From a bacterium (lineage in GTDB: Bacteria > Krumholzibacteriota > Krumholzibacteria > LZORAL124-64-63), in the NCBI GenBank assembly GCA_030592025.1, contig JAUUZX010000018.1:1-9778 (forward strand): 9,778 nt of DNA, in the 5' to 3' direction. The notes beneath the pieces were generated by a model, which was not told the DNA's origin, did no database searches, and saw only the letters and a program-made list of their open reading frames with translations. The translations under genes and the position numbers were made by a program. Shown in pieces: positions 1 to 6,903 of the stretch. Within the stretch, counting starts at the first letter, position 1. Each line of letters opens with the position of its first letter.

Positions 1-1002
<1,002 letters not shown>

Positions 1003-1012
1003 GAGGCCGCCG

Positions 1013-1438
1013 ATGGAATGGACCCAGGGTCCCTACCGCATCACCGACGATCCGGGCGAGCTCGACCTGTTCTACGTGGTGCCGGCCCTTCAGCAATCCT
1101 ATTGGGCCGAGGACCGGCAACAGCAGGACATCGAGGAGTCCATCCGCAACTCCCTGTGCTTCGGGCTCTACAAGGAGGGCCGGCAGATCGGCTTCGCCCG
1201 CGTCGTCACCGACAAGGTGACCTTCGCCTGGATCTGCGACGTCATCGTCCACACGGACCAGCGGGGAACGGGCCTGGGCAAGTGGCTCATGGAGTGCCTC
1301 GAGGAGCACCCGGACGTGAAGGACGTTAGCCAGCAACTCCTGCGCACCCGGGACGCCCACGGTCTGTACGAGCAGTTCGGCTACGCCGTGTGTGACGCCA
1401 TGGTGCGGCGCAAGGCGGGGGAGCCGGATCTGTTCTAG
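1013..1438 (+). CDS. GNAT family N-acetyltransferase
   Basis: Small (141 aa) cytoplasmic GNAT-fold acetyltransferase that should transfer acetyl from acetyl-CoA to an amine; the substrate cannot be read from sequence. The acetyl-CoA pyrophosphate-binding motif A is DQRGTGLGKWL at residues 82-92 (R/Q-x-x-G-x-G), following the strand ICDVIVH. A second conserved block, RDAHGLYEQFGY at 113-124, is the usual motif B end with the tyrosine that often acts as general acid. Length suits a single-domain GNAT. The ATG at 1013 is chosen because a perfect AGGAGG (1001-1006) sits 6 bases upstream; this Shine-Dalgarno overlaps the asnS stop, so translation is probably coupled to asnS. The next gene begins 33 bases downstream with no terminator between. 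There is no link to the TonB genes beyond position. Confidence 0.9.
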   Translation: MEWTQGPYRITDDPGELDLFYVVPALQQSYWAEDRQQQDIEESIRNSLCFGLYKEGRQIGFARVVTDKVTFAWICDVIVHTDQRGTGLGKWLMECLEEHPDVKDVSQQLLRTRDAHGLYEQFGYAVCDAMVRRKAGEPDLF

Positions 1439-1456
1439 CGGCCGAATCCCCTACCC

Positions 1457-1464
1457 AGGAAGGA
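1457..1464 (+). promoter_or_regulatory. Shine-Dalgarno deciding a TTG start
   Basis: AGGAAGGA lies 7 bases before the TTG at 1472. This placement, plus a proper signal peptide read directly from that TTG, is why the TTG is taken as the start of the DUF3450 gene rather than a later ATG. That ATG (residue 14) would cut into the signal peptide. Confidence 0.7.
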
Positions 1465-1471
1465 CGCTCCC

Positions 1472-2239
1472 TTGAACCGTCGACCCCTCATCCTCGTTTT
1501 CATCACGACCATGCTGCTGCTCGGATCCATGGGCGTGGCCCAGGACGATCCGGCCGCCGCCGCCCGCACCGACGTGGACGCCGCCCTCCGCACCGAGCAA
1601 CGGGGCCAGCAGGCGCGCGAGGCCTGGGACACCGAGCGCACGGCCCTCGAGCAACGCTTCCGGCAGGCCCGCGTCGACGCCGACTGGCTCGCCGGATGGG
1701 TCGAACGGGAGCGCACGGCGGTCACGGCTCTCGTCGCCAAGCGCGCCGAGCTGGAGAGGCGGCTCATCGAGTCGGTGCGGCTCACCGAGAGCCTCGAGGA
1801 CACCCTCGCCGTGCTGGTCGATCGCCTCGATACATCGGTCGCCGCGGATCTGCCTTTCCTGGACGGGGAACGGTCCCGCCGGTTGGCGTCCCTGCGGTTG
1901 GTGCAGGGCGATCCGGACGCGTCGTCGGCCGAGAAGCTGCGCCGGGTGCTGGAGGCCTACCAGGTGGAGGCTGGCTACGGCGGCACCGTCGAGATGATGA
2001 GCGAGCCCATCGATGTGGACGGCCGCCAGGTCCACGCCGACGTGCTGCGCCTGGGTCGGCTGGCCCTCCTGTGGCGCACGCCGGACGGCTCGCGGGCCGG
2101 TGTCTTCGACCCCGGCGCCGGCGCCTGGACCGAGTTGCCCCGGGGCGACCACCACGCCATCGGCCGGGCCATGGAGATGGCCGACCGCATGCGCCCGGTG
2201 GCCGTGATCGGCCTGCCCCTGGGGAGGATCGAGCGATGA
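1472..2239 (+). CDS. Exported DUF3450 family coiled-coil protein
   Basis: Periplasmic accessory protein of a TonB2-type operon (255 aa, TTG start). Residues 1-23 form a signal peptide: Arg-Arg, then a hydrophobic run LILVFITTMLLLG, with likely cleavage after GVA before QDD. Residues about 30-118 are rich in Glu, Arg, Ala and Leu with heptad-like spacing, suggesting coiled coil. The C-terminal part carries DUF3450 hallmarks: DLPFLDGERSRRLASLR (126-142), SSAEKLRRVLEAYQVEAGYG (151-170), VLRLGRLALLWRT (191-203) and a tryptophan block AWTELP (218-223). In Vibrio and relatives DUF3450 genes sit directly before ttpC, exbB2, exbD2 and tonB2, exactly the order here. The stop TGA overlaps the next ATG. 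The molecular role of DUF3450 is not established; an envelope scaffold or partner of the TonB complex is inference from context. Confidence 0.88.
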   Translation: MNRRPLILVFITTMLLLGSMGVAQDDPAAAARTDVDAALRTEQRGQQAREAWDTERTALEQRFRQARVDADWLAGWVERERTAVTALVAKRAELERRLIESVRLTESLEDTLAVLVDRLDTSVAADLPFLDGERSRRLASLRLVQGDPDASSAEKLRRVLEAYQVEAGYGGTVEMMSEPIDVDGRQVHADVLRLGRLALLWRTPDGSRAGVFDPGAGAWTELPRGDHHAIGRAMEMADRMRPVAVIGLPLGRIER

Positions 2240-3630
2240 CGCGCTTCCTCCTGACGGTTATCGCCTTGCTGACGGTGTCCCTCGCGGTGGACGCGCCGGC
2301 CCAGGACATCCGCGCCGCCGCCCGCCGGGCCGCGGCCGAGCGGGAGCTCACCGAGGCCACCGTGCGGGAGGCCGAGGTCCGGATCCTCACCGACCGCCAT
2401 GCCCTCACCGCCCACGTGGACAGCCTCGAGGCCCACAACAGCGGACTCGCCACCGAGGTCGCGGACCTGGAGGCTCGCCAGCGCGAGTTGGAGACGGAGA
2501 TCGCCCGCTTGGAGGCCGCCTGGTCCGAGCATGAACTCGACTTCCGCGAGACCACGGGCAACGTGCGTCTGGCGGCCCGGGACGTGGAGTCCCTCCTGGA
2601 CGCCTCGCCGCTGAGCGCCGGCCACCCGGAGCGCGTGGACGACGTGGGGCGCCTGCTGGCCGAGGGCTACTTCCCCGATCTGGACGACATCAGCGCCCTG
2701 GCCGCCGTCCTCATGGACGAGATCGTGCGCAGCGGGCAGGTGGCCGTCACCGAAAGGTCCTTCGTGGGTCGCAACGGCGAGCCCACCACCGGCCGGGTCT
2801 ACCAGCTCGGCAAGTTCACGACCCTCTATGAAACCGATACCGAGCAGGGCTTCCTGACCCACCTGCCCAAGAGCCACGCCCTGCATGCCCTGTCCCGCCT
2901 GCCGGACCGGGGTGTCAGGCGCATGGTGTCGCGCTACCTGAGCGGCGAGTCGGGCATCGCGCCGGTGGACATGTCCGCCGGCGCCGCCCTGCGGCAGATC
3001 ACGGCCAGCGACCGGTTCATCGACCAGGTCCGCGAGGGCGGCCCTCTGGTGTGGCCGATCCTCCTGCTGGCGGTGGCGGCGCTGGTCATCGTCGTGGCGA
3101 AATTCGTGAGCCTGCGGCGCATCCACGCCAACACGGACGAGCTCATGGGCCGGATCAACGACCACGCCGCCCGGGAGGACTGGGAGGGCTGCGAAAGCGT
3201 GCTGGCCGCCCGGGGCAAATCGTCTCCCGTGGTGCGCATCGTCCAGGCCGGGCTGGCCGTGCGCGGCCGCTCGCGGGCGACCCTCGAGAGCGTCCTGCAG
3301 GAGGCGATCCTCCAGGAGCTGCCGACCCTGCAGCGGGGCATGGCCATCCTCTCGGTGCTGGGCGCCGTGGCGCCCCTGCTCGGCCTGCTGGGCACGGTGA
3401 CGGGGATGATCGAGACCTTCCGGGTCATCACGGTCCATGGCACGGGCGACCCGAGGCTCATGTCCGGCGGCATCAGCGAGGCCCTCGTCACCACCGAGTT
3501 GGGCCTGGCCGTGGCCATCCCCATCATGCTGCTGCACACGGTGCTGGCCCGGCGCGTCGACCACGTCATCGGGGACATGGAGAAGCAGGCCGTCCACATG
3601 ACGACCCTCATCGCGGGCGAGGAGGGCTAG
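2236..3630 (+). CDS. TtpC-like protein: periplasmic coiled coil fused to ExbB/TolQ-type proton channel
   Basis: 464-residue energy-coupling protein of the inner membrane. The ATG at 2236 overlaps the upstream TGA (ATGA) and has GGGGAGG at 2221-2227. Residues 1-22 form a signal peptide ending DAPAQ. Residues about 25-100 are a charged coiled coil. A globular part follows to about 262 and contains VYQLGKFTTLYET (188-200), similar to the DUF3450 core of the upstream gene. The C-terminal third is a MotA/TolQ/ExbB channel: a membrane segment near 270-290, cytoplasmic loop 295-365, then APLLGLLGTVTGMIETF (379-395) and GISEALVTTELGLAVAIP (412-429), giving the second and third membrane segments. The architecture matches Vibrio TtpC, the extra component of TonB2 systems needed for iron-siderophore uptake there. 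The substrate here is unknown. Many annotations would call it simply MotA/TolQ/ExbB proton channel family protein. Confidence 0.9.
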   Translation: MTRFLLTVIALLTVSLAVDAPAQDIRAAARRAAAERELTEATVREAEVRILTDRHALTAHVDSLEAHNSGLATEVADLEARQRELETEIARLEAAWSEHELDFRETTGNVRLAARDVESLLDASPLSAGHPERVDDVGRLLAEGYFPDLDDISALAAVLMDEIVRSGQVAVTERSFVGRNGEPTTGRVYQLGKFTTLYETDTEQGFLTHLPKSHALHALSRLPDRGVRRMVSRYLSGESGIAPVDMSAGAALRQITASDRFIDQVREGGPLVWPILLLAVAALVIVVAKFVSLRRIHANTDELMGRINDHAAREDWEGCESVLAARGKSSPVVRIVQAGLAVRGRSRATLESVLQEAILQELPTLQRGMAILSVLGAVAPLLGLLGTVTGMIETFRVITVHGTGDPRLMSGGISEALVTTELGLAVAIPIMLLHTVLARRVDHVIGDMEKQAVHMTTLIAGEEG

Positions 3631-3635
3631 ACGGC

Positions 3636-4247
3636 GTGGAGATCCTCTGGCGCATCCAGGACAATTTGCTCCAGGGCGGATGGGTCATGATCCCCCTGGC
3701 GGCCGTGTCCCTGGCCATGTGGGCCATGATCGTGGACCGCCTGCTGCTGTACGGCGAGCTCACCCGGCGGGACCTGGACCTGGACGAGGCGCGGGCCGCC
3801 CTCAGCGCCGGCGAGATGCCGGATTCCCGCGGCCTCCACGCGCGGCTGGTGGGGCTGTTCCTGCACAGCCGGGGCGAACGGCGACGCGGTGACCCGGCCC
3901 TGCTGCGGGCCTGCGCCGACGAGTTGCGCCGGGGGTACGAGGGTCGGCTCACCCTCATTGAGGTGCTGGCTGCCATGTCGCCCCTGCTGGGTCTGCTGGG
4001 CACGGTGCTGGGCATGATCGAGACCTTCGACGTCATCTCGCTCCACGGCACCGGCAACCCCCGGGCCATGGCCAGCGGCATCTCCGTGGCGCTCATCACC
4101 ACCCAGGCCGGCCTGCTCGTGGCCATCCCGGGGATGTTCGCGGCGGGACGTCTGCGCCGCATGGCCGGCAACCGCACCCTCCGGCTTGAGGCGGCCGTCA
4201 CGGCCCTGGGCCGGGAGCTTTGGATCCAGCGGGAGGCATCCTCATGA
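3636..4247 (+). CDS. exbB: ExbB-like proton channel subunit (TonB2 type)
   Basis: 203-residue inner-membrane protein with three predicted membrane segments: about 15-38 (GGWVMIPLAAVSLAMWAMIV), 107-130 and 150-170. The channel signature SPLLGLLGTVLGMIETFDVI (115-134) and GISVALITTQAGLLVAIP (148-165) are those of ExbB/TolQ. ExbB pentamers surround an ExbD dimer and use the proton gradient to drive TonB. It is shorter than E. coli ExbB (244 aa), as is usual for TonB2-type ExbB. The GTG at 3636 is chosen from GGAGGG at 3621-3626, nine bases upstream, and because it lies 5 bases after the previous stop. An upstream in-frame extension runs through the preceding gene and is a frame shadow. The TGA overlaps the exbD ATG. 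Its core is clearly paralogous to the C-terminal domain of the preceding fusion protein. Confidence 0.93.
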   Translation: MEILWRIQDNLLQGGWVMIPLAAVSLAMWAMIVDRLLLYGELTRRDLDLDEARAALSAGEMPDSRGLHARLVGLFLHSRGERRRGDPALLRACADELRRGYEGRLTLIEVLAAMSPLLGLLGTVLGMIETFDVISLHGTGNPRAMASGISVALITTQAGLLVAIPGMFAAGRLRRMAGNRTLRLEAAVTALGRELWIQREASS

Positions 4248-4663
4248 TCAACGTGCGCGGCACCGTGCGCGGGACCAGCGACCGCACCGACATCAACATG
4301 GGCCCCCTCATCGACATGGTCTTCCTGCTGCTCATCTTCTTCGTGGTGACGACGAGCTTCGTGAAGGAGACCGGCGTCGACGTGACCCGGGCCACCGCGG
4401 CCACCGCCGAGGCGAAGGACGCCAACACCGTCATGGTGGGCATCAACGAGGACGGCGAGGTCTTCTACGACGGCCGGCGCGTGGACGTGCGCAGCGTGCG
4501 CGGGCTGGTCGAGCGGGCCCTGGCCGAGGACCCGACTGCCGGCGTCATCATCGTGGCCGACCGGGGCAGCCTGACCGGCGTGGTGGTGCAGGTCATGGAC
4601 CAGTGCCGCCTAGCCGGCGCGGCCAACGTGAGCCTGGCGGCCGAGCGGGGGGGCGAGGGATGA
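4244..4663 (+). CDS. exbD: ExbD/TolR biopolymer transport protein
   Basis: 139-residue single-pass inner-membrane protein, partner of ExbB in the TonB motor. A short cytoplasmic N-terminus (DRTDINMGPLIDM) leads into the membrane helix VFLLLIFFVVTTSF at about 26-39. Asp24 in PLIDMVFLLLIFF matches the proton-carrying aspartate of E. coli ExbD (Asp25). The periplasmic domain from residue 42 has the expected pattern, with GINEDGEVFYDGRRV and VIIVADRGSL. The ATG at 4244 overlaps the exbB TGA and has GGGAGG at 4231-4236. An in-frame TTG 24 bases earlier is less likely because it lies before that Shine-Dalgarno. The stop overlaps the tonB ATG. TolR is an alternative family name, but the adjoining TonB and two ExbB genes favour ExbD. 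Confidence 0.94.
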   Translation: MINVRGTVRGTSDRTDINMGPLIDMVFLLLIFFVVTTSFVKETGVDVTRATAATAEAKDANTVMVGINEDGEVFYDGRRVDVRSVRGLVERALAEDPTAGVIIVADRGSLTGVVVQVMDQCRLAGAANVSLAAERGGEG

Positions 4664-5295
4664 GACGGCCGACGGCTTCGCGGATCCGCCACCTGGTGGT
4701 CGTCGTGCTCGCGACGGTGGCCGTCAACATGGTGCTCTTCGGCGTGTCGGACGTGCTCACCCGGGAGCAGCCCCTGCGGCGCGAGACCTCCCCTCCCGTA
4801 CCGGTGAACCTCGTGCAGCTGGCCTCGCCGACCCCGCCGATCCAGGAGGCCCGGCGCGAACCCCCGCCGCCCCGTCCCAAGCCCCACGTGGATTTCCAGC
4901 CCGAACTGCCACCGCCGTCGCTGACCATGCCGACCCTGGGCGGGGTGAGCGTGGTGGTCGACCTGGACCTGGGCACCGGGGACCTGGACCTGGGTCCGGT
5001 GGTGTTCGAGGACGCCGACCTGGACGAACCGCCCCGGCCGGTGCTGCAGACGCCGCCGCCGTACCCCCACCGGGCGCGTCAGCGCGGCGTCGAGGGCAAC
5101 GTCACCGTCAAGCTGCTGGTGACCGCCGAGGGCGTCGTGGCCGACGTGCAGATCCTGGAGGCCACGCCCGAGGGCTACTTCGAGAACGCCGTGGTGGGCG
5201 CCGTGGGGCGCTGGCGATTCGAGCCGGGGCGCATCGCCGGCCAGTCTGTGGCCAGCTGGGTCGTGACCACCCTGCGTTTCGACATGGACGGTTAA
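4660..5295 (+). CDS. tonB: TonB energy transducer
   Basis: 211-residue protein anchored in the inner membrane by residues about 11-29 (HLVVVVLATVAVNMVLFGV) after a basic N-terminus. It spans the periplasm and contacts TonB boxes of outer-membrane receptors. A proline-rich stretch with PPPPRPKP at about 68-75 and PPP near 84 forms the linker. The C-terminal TonB domain runs about 132-207: PPPYPHRARQRGVEGNVTV, then VQILEATPEGYFENAVVGAV, then GRWRFEPGRIAGQSVASWVV. The YP pair and RWRFEPG are diagnostic. The linker also contains an acidic repeat, DLDLGTGDLDLG, at 101-112. The ATG at 4660 overlaps the exbD stop as ATGA. Size is near E. coli TonB (239 aa). No TonB-dependent receptor is in the window, so the transported substrate is unknown. 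Confidence 0.94.
   Translation: MRRPTASRIRHLVVVVLATVAVNMVLFGVSDVLTREQPLRRETSPPVPVNLVQLASPTPPIQEARREPPPPRPKPHVDFQPELPPPSLTMPTLGGVSVVVDLDLGTGDLDLGPVVFEDADLDEPPRPVLQTPPPYPHRARQRGVEGNVTVKLLVTAEGVVADVQILEATPEGYFENAVVGAVGRWRFEPGRIAGQSVASWVVTTLRFDMDG
4960..4994 (+). repeat. Short direct repeat inside tonB
   Basis: GACCTGGACCTGGG occurs at 4960-4973 and again at 4981-4994, 21 bases apart, in the same reading frame. It encodes DLDLG twice, separated by TG, in the linker before the TonB C-terminal domain. A small in-frame duplication is the likely origin. Confidence 0.8.
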
Positions 5296-5299
5296 GAGC

Positions 5300-6475
5300 G
5301 TGGGTAGGCTCATCCTCATCATCGTGATGACATTGCTGGTGGCGACGCCGGCGGTCGCGCAAAAAAATCCCCTCGATCTGGAGCGGGCCCCAGGTTCCGT
5401 GCGCCGGGGTGTGGCCCGGGCGCTCATCCTCCGCCAGAAGGGCGAACTGGAGGAGGCCCGCGCCGCTCTCCTGCGCCTGACCGCCAGTAGTGGCCACCAT
5501 CTGGCCTGGTACCACCTGGGGGGCGTCTACGTGCTGCAGGACAGCCTCACCGCGGCGGCCGACGCGTTTGCCGCGGCCGTGGCGGTCGAGCCCGCGCTGC
5601 AGCCGGCATGGCGCAATCTGGGCGAGACATCCTATGCCTTGGGCGACTACACGCGGGCGGCCGAGGCCTTCGCCGAAGCAGCGGCCCGCGACCCGGATGG
5701 AGATCCCGAGCTGGTGCACTTCCGCGGTGTCGCCCTCCTGCAGGCGGGGCGGGCGGGCGAGGCCCTGAACGTGCTGGAGCGTCTCGTCGCGGATCACCCG
5801 GACGCTCCCGTTTCCTGGTTCCGGAACTTCGTGGCCGCGGCGGTGGAGGCCGATCAGCCGCGCCGGGCCGACGGGGCCATGGACGTCCTGACCACGGGGC
5901 ATCCCGGCGACCCGATGGCCTGGGACCTGGCCTACCGCCAGGCCGCCGCCACCGAGGACCACGTCCGGGCGGCGTCCCTGCTGACTATCCGCGGCTACCT
6001 GGAGCCCCTGGATCGGGCCGAGGCCGTGCAGCTGGGCGACCTGTGCCTGGCCATCGAGGCGCCGGAGCGGGCGGTGACCCACTACCGGGCGGCCCTCGGT
6101 TTGTCGGGTCCGCCCGGCGACGGGGACATCCGCCGCCGCCTCGTCAGCGCCCAGCTTTCCGCGCGGGATCGGGAGGGAGCGCTGGCCACCCTCGATGCCG
6201 TGCTGGCGTCGGCTCCCGATGCGGAAACCTGGCGTCTCAAGGGAGAGATCCACTACGAGCAGGCGGCGTTCGCAGCCGCGCTGGCCGCGTTCGACCAGGC
6301 GGCAGCCCTGGCGCCGGACGACCGCGGGCTCGATCTGCTGCGGGGGTACTGCGCCCTCGAACTGGAGCACCTCGTCGAGGCCCGCCGTCATTTCGAGGCC
6401 GCGGCCGCCGATCCCCGCCATGGGCCGCGGGCGCAGGAGGTGCTGCGGCATCTCGAGAGGATGGCGTCGCCCTAG
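5300..6475 (+). CDS. Exported tetratricopeptide (TPR) repeat protein of the TonB operon
   Basis: 391-residue predicted periplasmic protein. Residues 1-20 form a signal peptide (MGRLILIIVMTLLVATPAVA, cleavage before QKN). The rest is Ala/Leu/Glu-rich helical repeats of about 34 residues. Clear TPR units include AWYHLGGVYVLQDS onward (about 69-98), AWRNLGETSYALGDY onward (103-132), a unit at 137-167, and a C-terminal pair at about 308-380 (WRLKGEIHYEQAAFAAALAAF, GYCALELEHLVEARRHF split here for length). Middle repeats are more degenerate. TPR solenoids bind other proteins; family function is scaffolding. In Vibrio-type TonB2 clusters a TPR gene also follows tonB, so it is probably an accessory of the same complex. 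The GTG at 5300 lies 4 bases after the tonB stop. Its Shine-Dalgarno is weak (AAGAG), suggesting coupled translation. GTG is preferred because a start at residue 10 would lose half the signal peptide. Confidence 0.88.
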   Translation: MGRLILIIVMTLLVATPAVAQKNPLDLERAPGSVRRGVARALILRQKGELEEARAALLRLTASSGHHLAWYHLGGVYVLQDSLTAAADAFAAAVAVEPALQPAWRNLGETSYALGDYTRAAEAFAEAAARDPDGDPELVHFRGVALLQAGRAGEALNVLERLVADHPDAPVSWFRNFVAAAVEADQPRRADGAMDVLTTGHPGDPMAWDLAYRQAAATEDHVRAASLLTIRGYLEPLDRAEAVQLGDLCLAIEAPERAVTHYRAALGLSGPPGDGDIRRRLVSAQLSARDREGALATLDAVLASAPDAETWRLKGEIHYEQAAFAAALAAFDQAAALAPDDRGLDLLRGYCALELEHLVEARRHFEAAAADPRHGPRAQEVLRHLERMASP

Positions 6476-6496
6476 CCCGGGGGTCCCGGCAAGAAA

Positions 6497-6523
6497 GGCC
6501 CGGCTCCTGATCAGAGCCGGGCC
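6497..6523 (-). terminator. Rho-independent terminator for the minus-strand operon
   Basis: A perfect 10-bp GC-rich stem (GGCCCGGCTC at 6497-6506 with GAGCCGGGCC at 6514-6523) closes a 7-base loop. Read on the minus strand the hairpin is followed at once by TTTCTT (6491-6496), the expected weak U-tract. On the plus strand it is followed by AGGAAT, without a T run. It lies 24 bases past the stop of the minus-strand STAS gene. It probably ends that transcript and may also slow the convergent TonB-operon transcript. Confidence 0.75.
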
Positions 6524-6547
6524 AGGAATGCGCAACGAGATGGCGCG

Positions 6548-6886
6548 CTACTCGAAGCTCTTGAGCGCTTCACCCCGCGTGGCGTACACGTCGAAGATCT
6601 TCTCGAGCTGGGAGATGTAGAAGATACTCAGCACCCGCTCCTTCACGCAGCAGATCTTGAGGATGCCCTCGGCGGCCTTGATCGAGTGGTAGCCCGAGAT
6701 CAGGATGCCAAGCCCCGTGGAGTTGATCCAGGGCACGCTGCCGAAATCCAGCACCACGCGCTTGTAGTCGCCCTCGATGATCTCCTTGATCTCGTCCTTG
6801 AAAGCGTCGTGACTGGGGCCGCCCATGATCTTGCCGGACAGCTCCAGCACCATGACATCGCCCGTCGGTACTCGTTTCATCTTCAT
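6548..6886 (-). CDS. STAS-domain protein, anti-sigma-factor-antagonist-like
   Basis: 112-residue cytoplasmic protein consisting of one STAS domain, as in SpoIIAA and RsbV. Such proteins bind an anti-sigma kinase when unphosphorylated and release a sigma factor; related STAS proteins act in other partner-switching circuits. The core runs from VMVLELSGKIMG (11-22) through VVLDFGSVPWINSTGLGIL (44-62). Ser56 in INSTGLG aligns with the phosphorylated serine of SpoIIAA (DSSGLG), while the preceding Asp is Asn here. A Cys-Cys pair occurs at 79-80. The ATG at 6886 has AGGAGGAG about 9 bases upstream, which begins close to the acyl-CoA ligase stop, with a 17-base gap, so translation is probably coupled. 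No kinase (RsbW type) or phosphatase (RsbU type) is in the window, so its target is unknown. Confidence 0.9.
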   Translation of the reverse strand: MKMKRVPTGDVMVLELSGKIMGGPSHDAFKDEIKEIIEGDYKRVVLDFGSVPWINSTGLGILISGYHSIKAAEGILKICCVKERVLSIFYISQLEKIFDVYATRGEALKSFE

Positions 6887-6903
6887 CGGGGGACTCCTCC
6901 TGG

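Noticed and set aside
1975..3597. Long minus-strand open frame (540 codons) opposite the DUF3450 and TtpC-like genes
   Set aside because: His/Gly/Ala/Asp-rich translation without domains, opposite genes with clear family motifs; a GC-rich antisense shadow.
3051..3635. Upstream extension of the second ExbB frame
   Set aside because: Translation is Arg/Gly/Pro/Ala-rich low-complexity sequence inside the TtpC-like gene. The GTG at 3636 has a Shine-Dalgarno and gives a normal ExbB length.
6477..6489. Small GC hairpin (CCGGG-GGT-CCCGG) just after the TPR gene as a plus-strand terminator
   Set aside because: The stem is only 5 bp and no T run follows on the plus strand; the stronger hairpin at 6497-6523 explains the region better.
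5108..6535. Minus-strand open frame (475 codons) opposite the TPR gene
   Set aside because: Antisense of TPR repeats; no start signal or motif, and the plus-strand protein has a signal peptide and TPRs.
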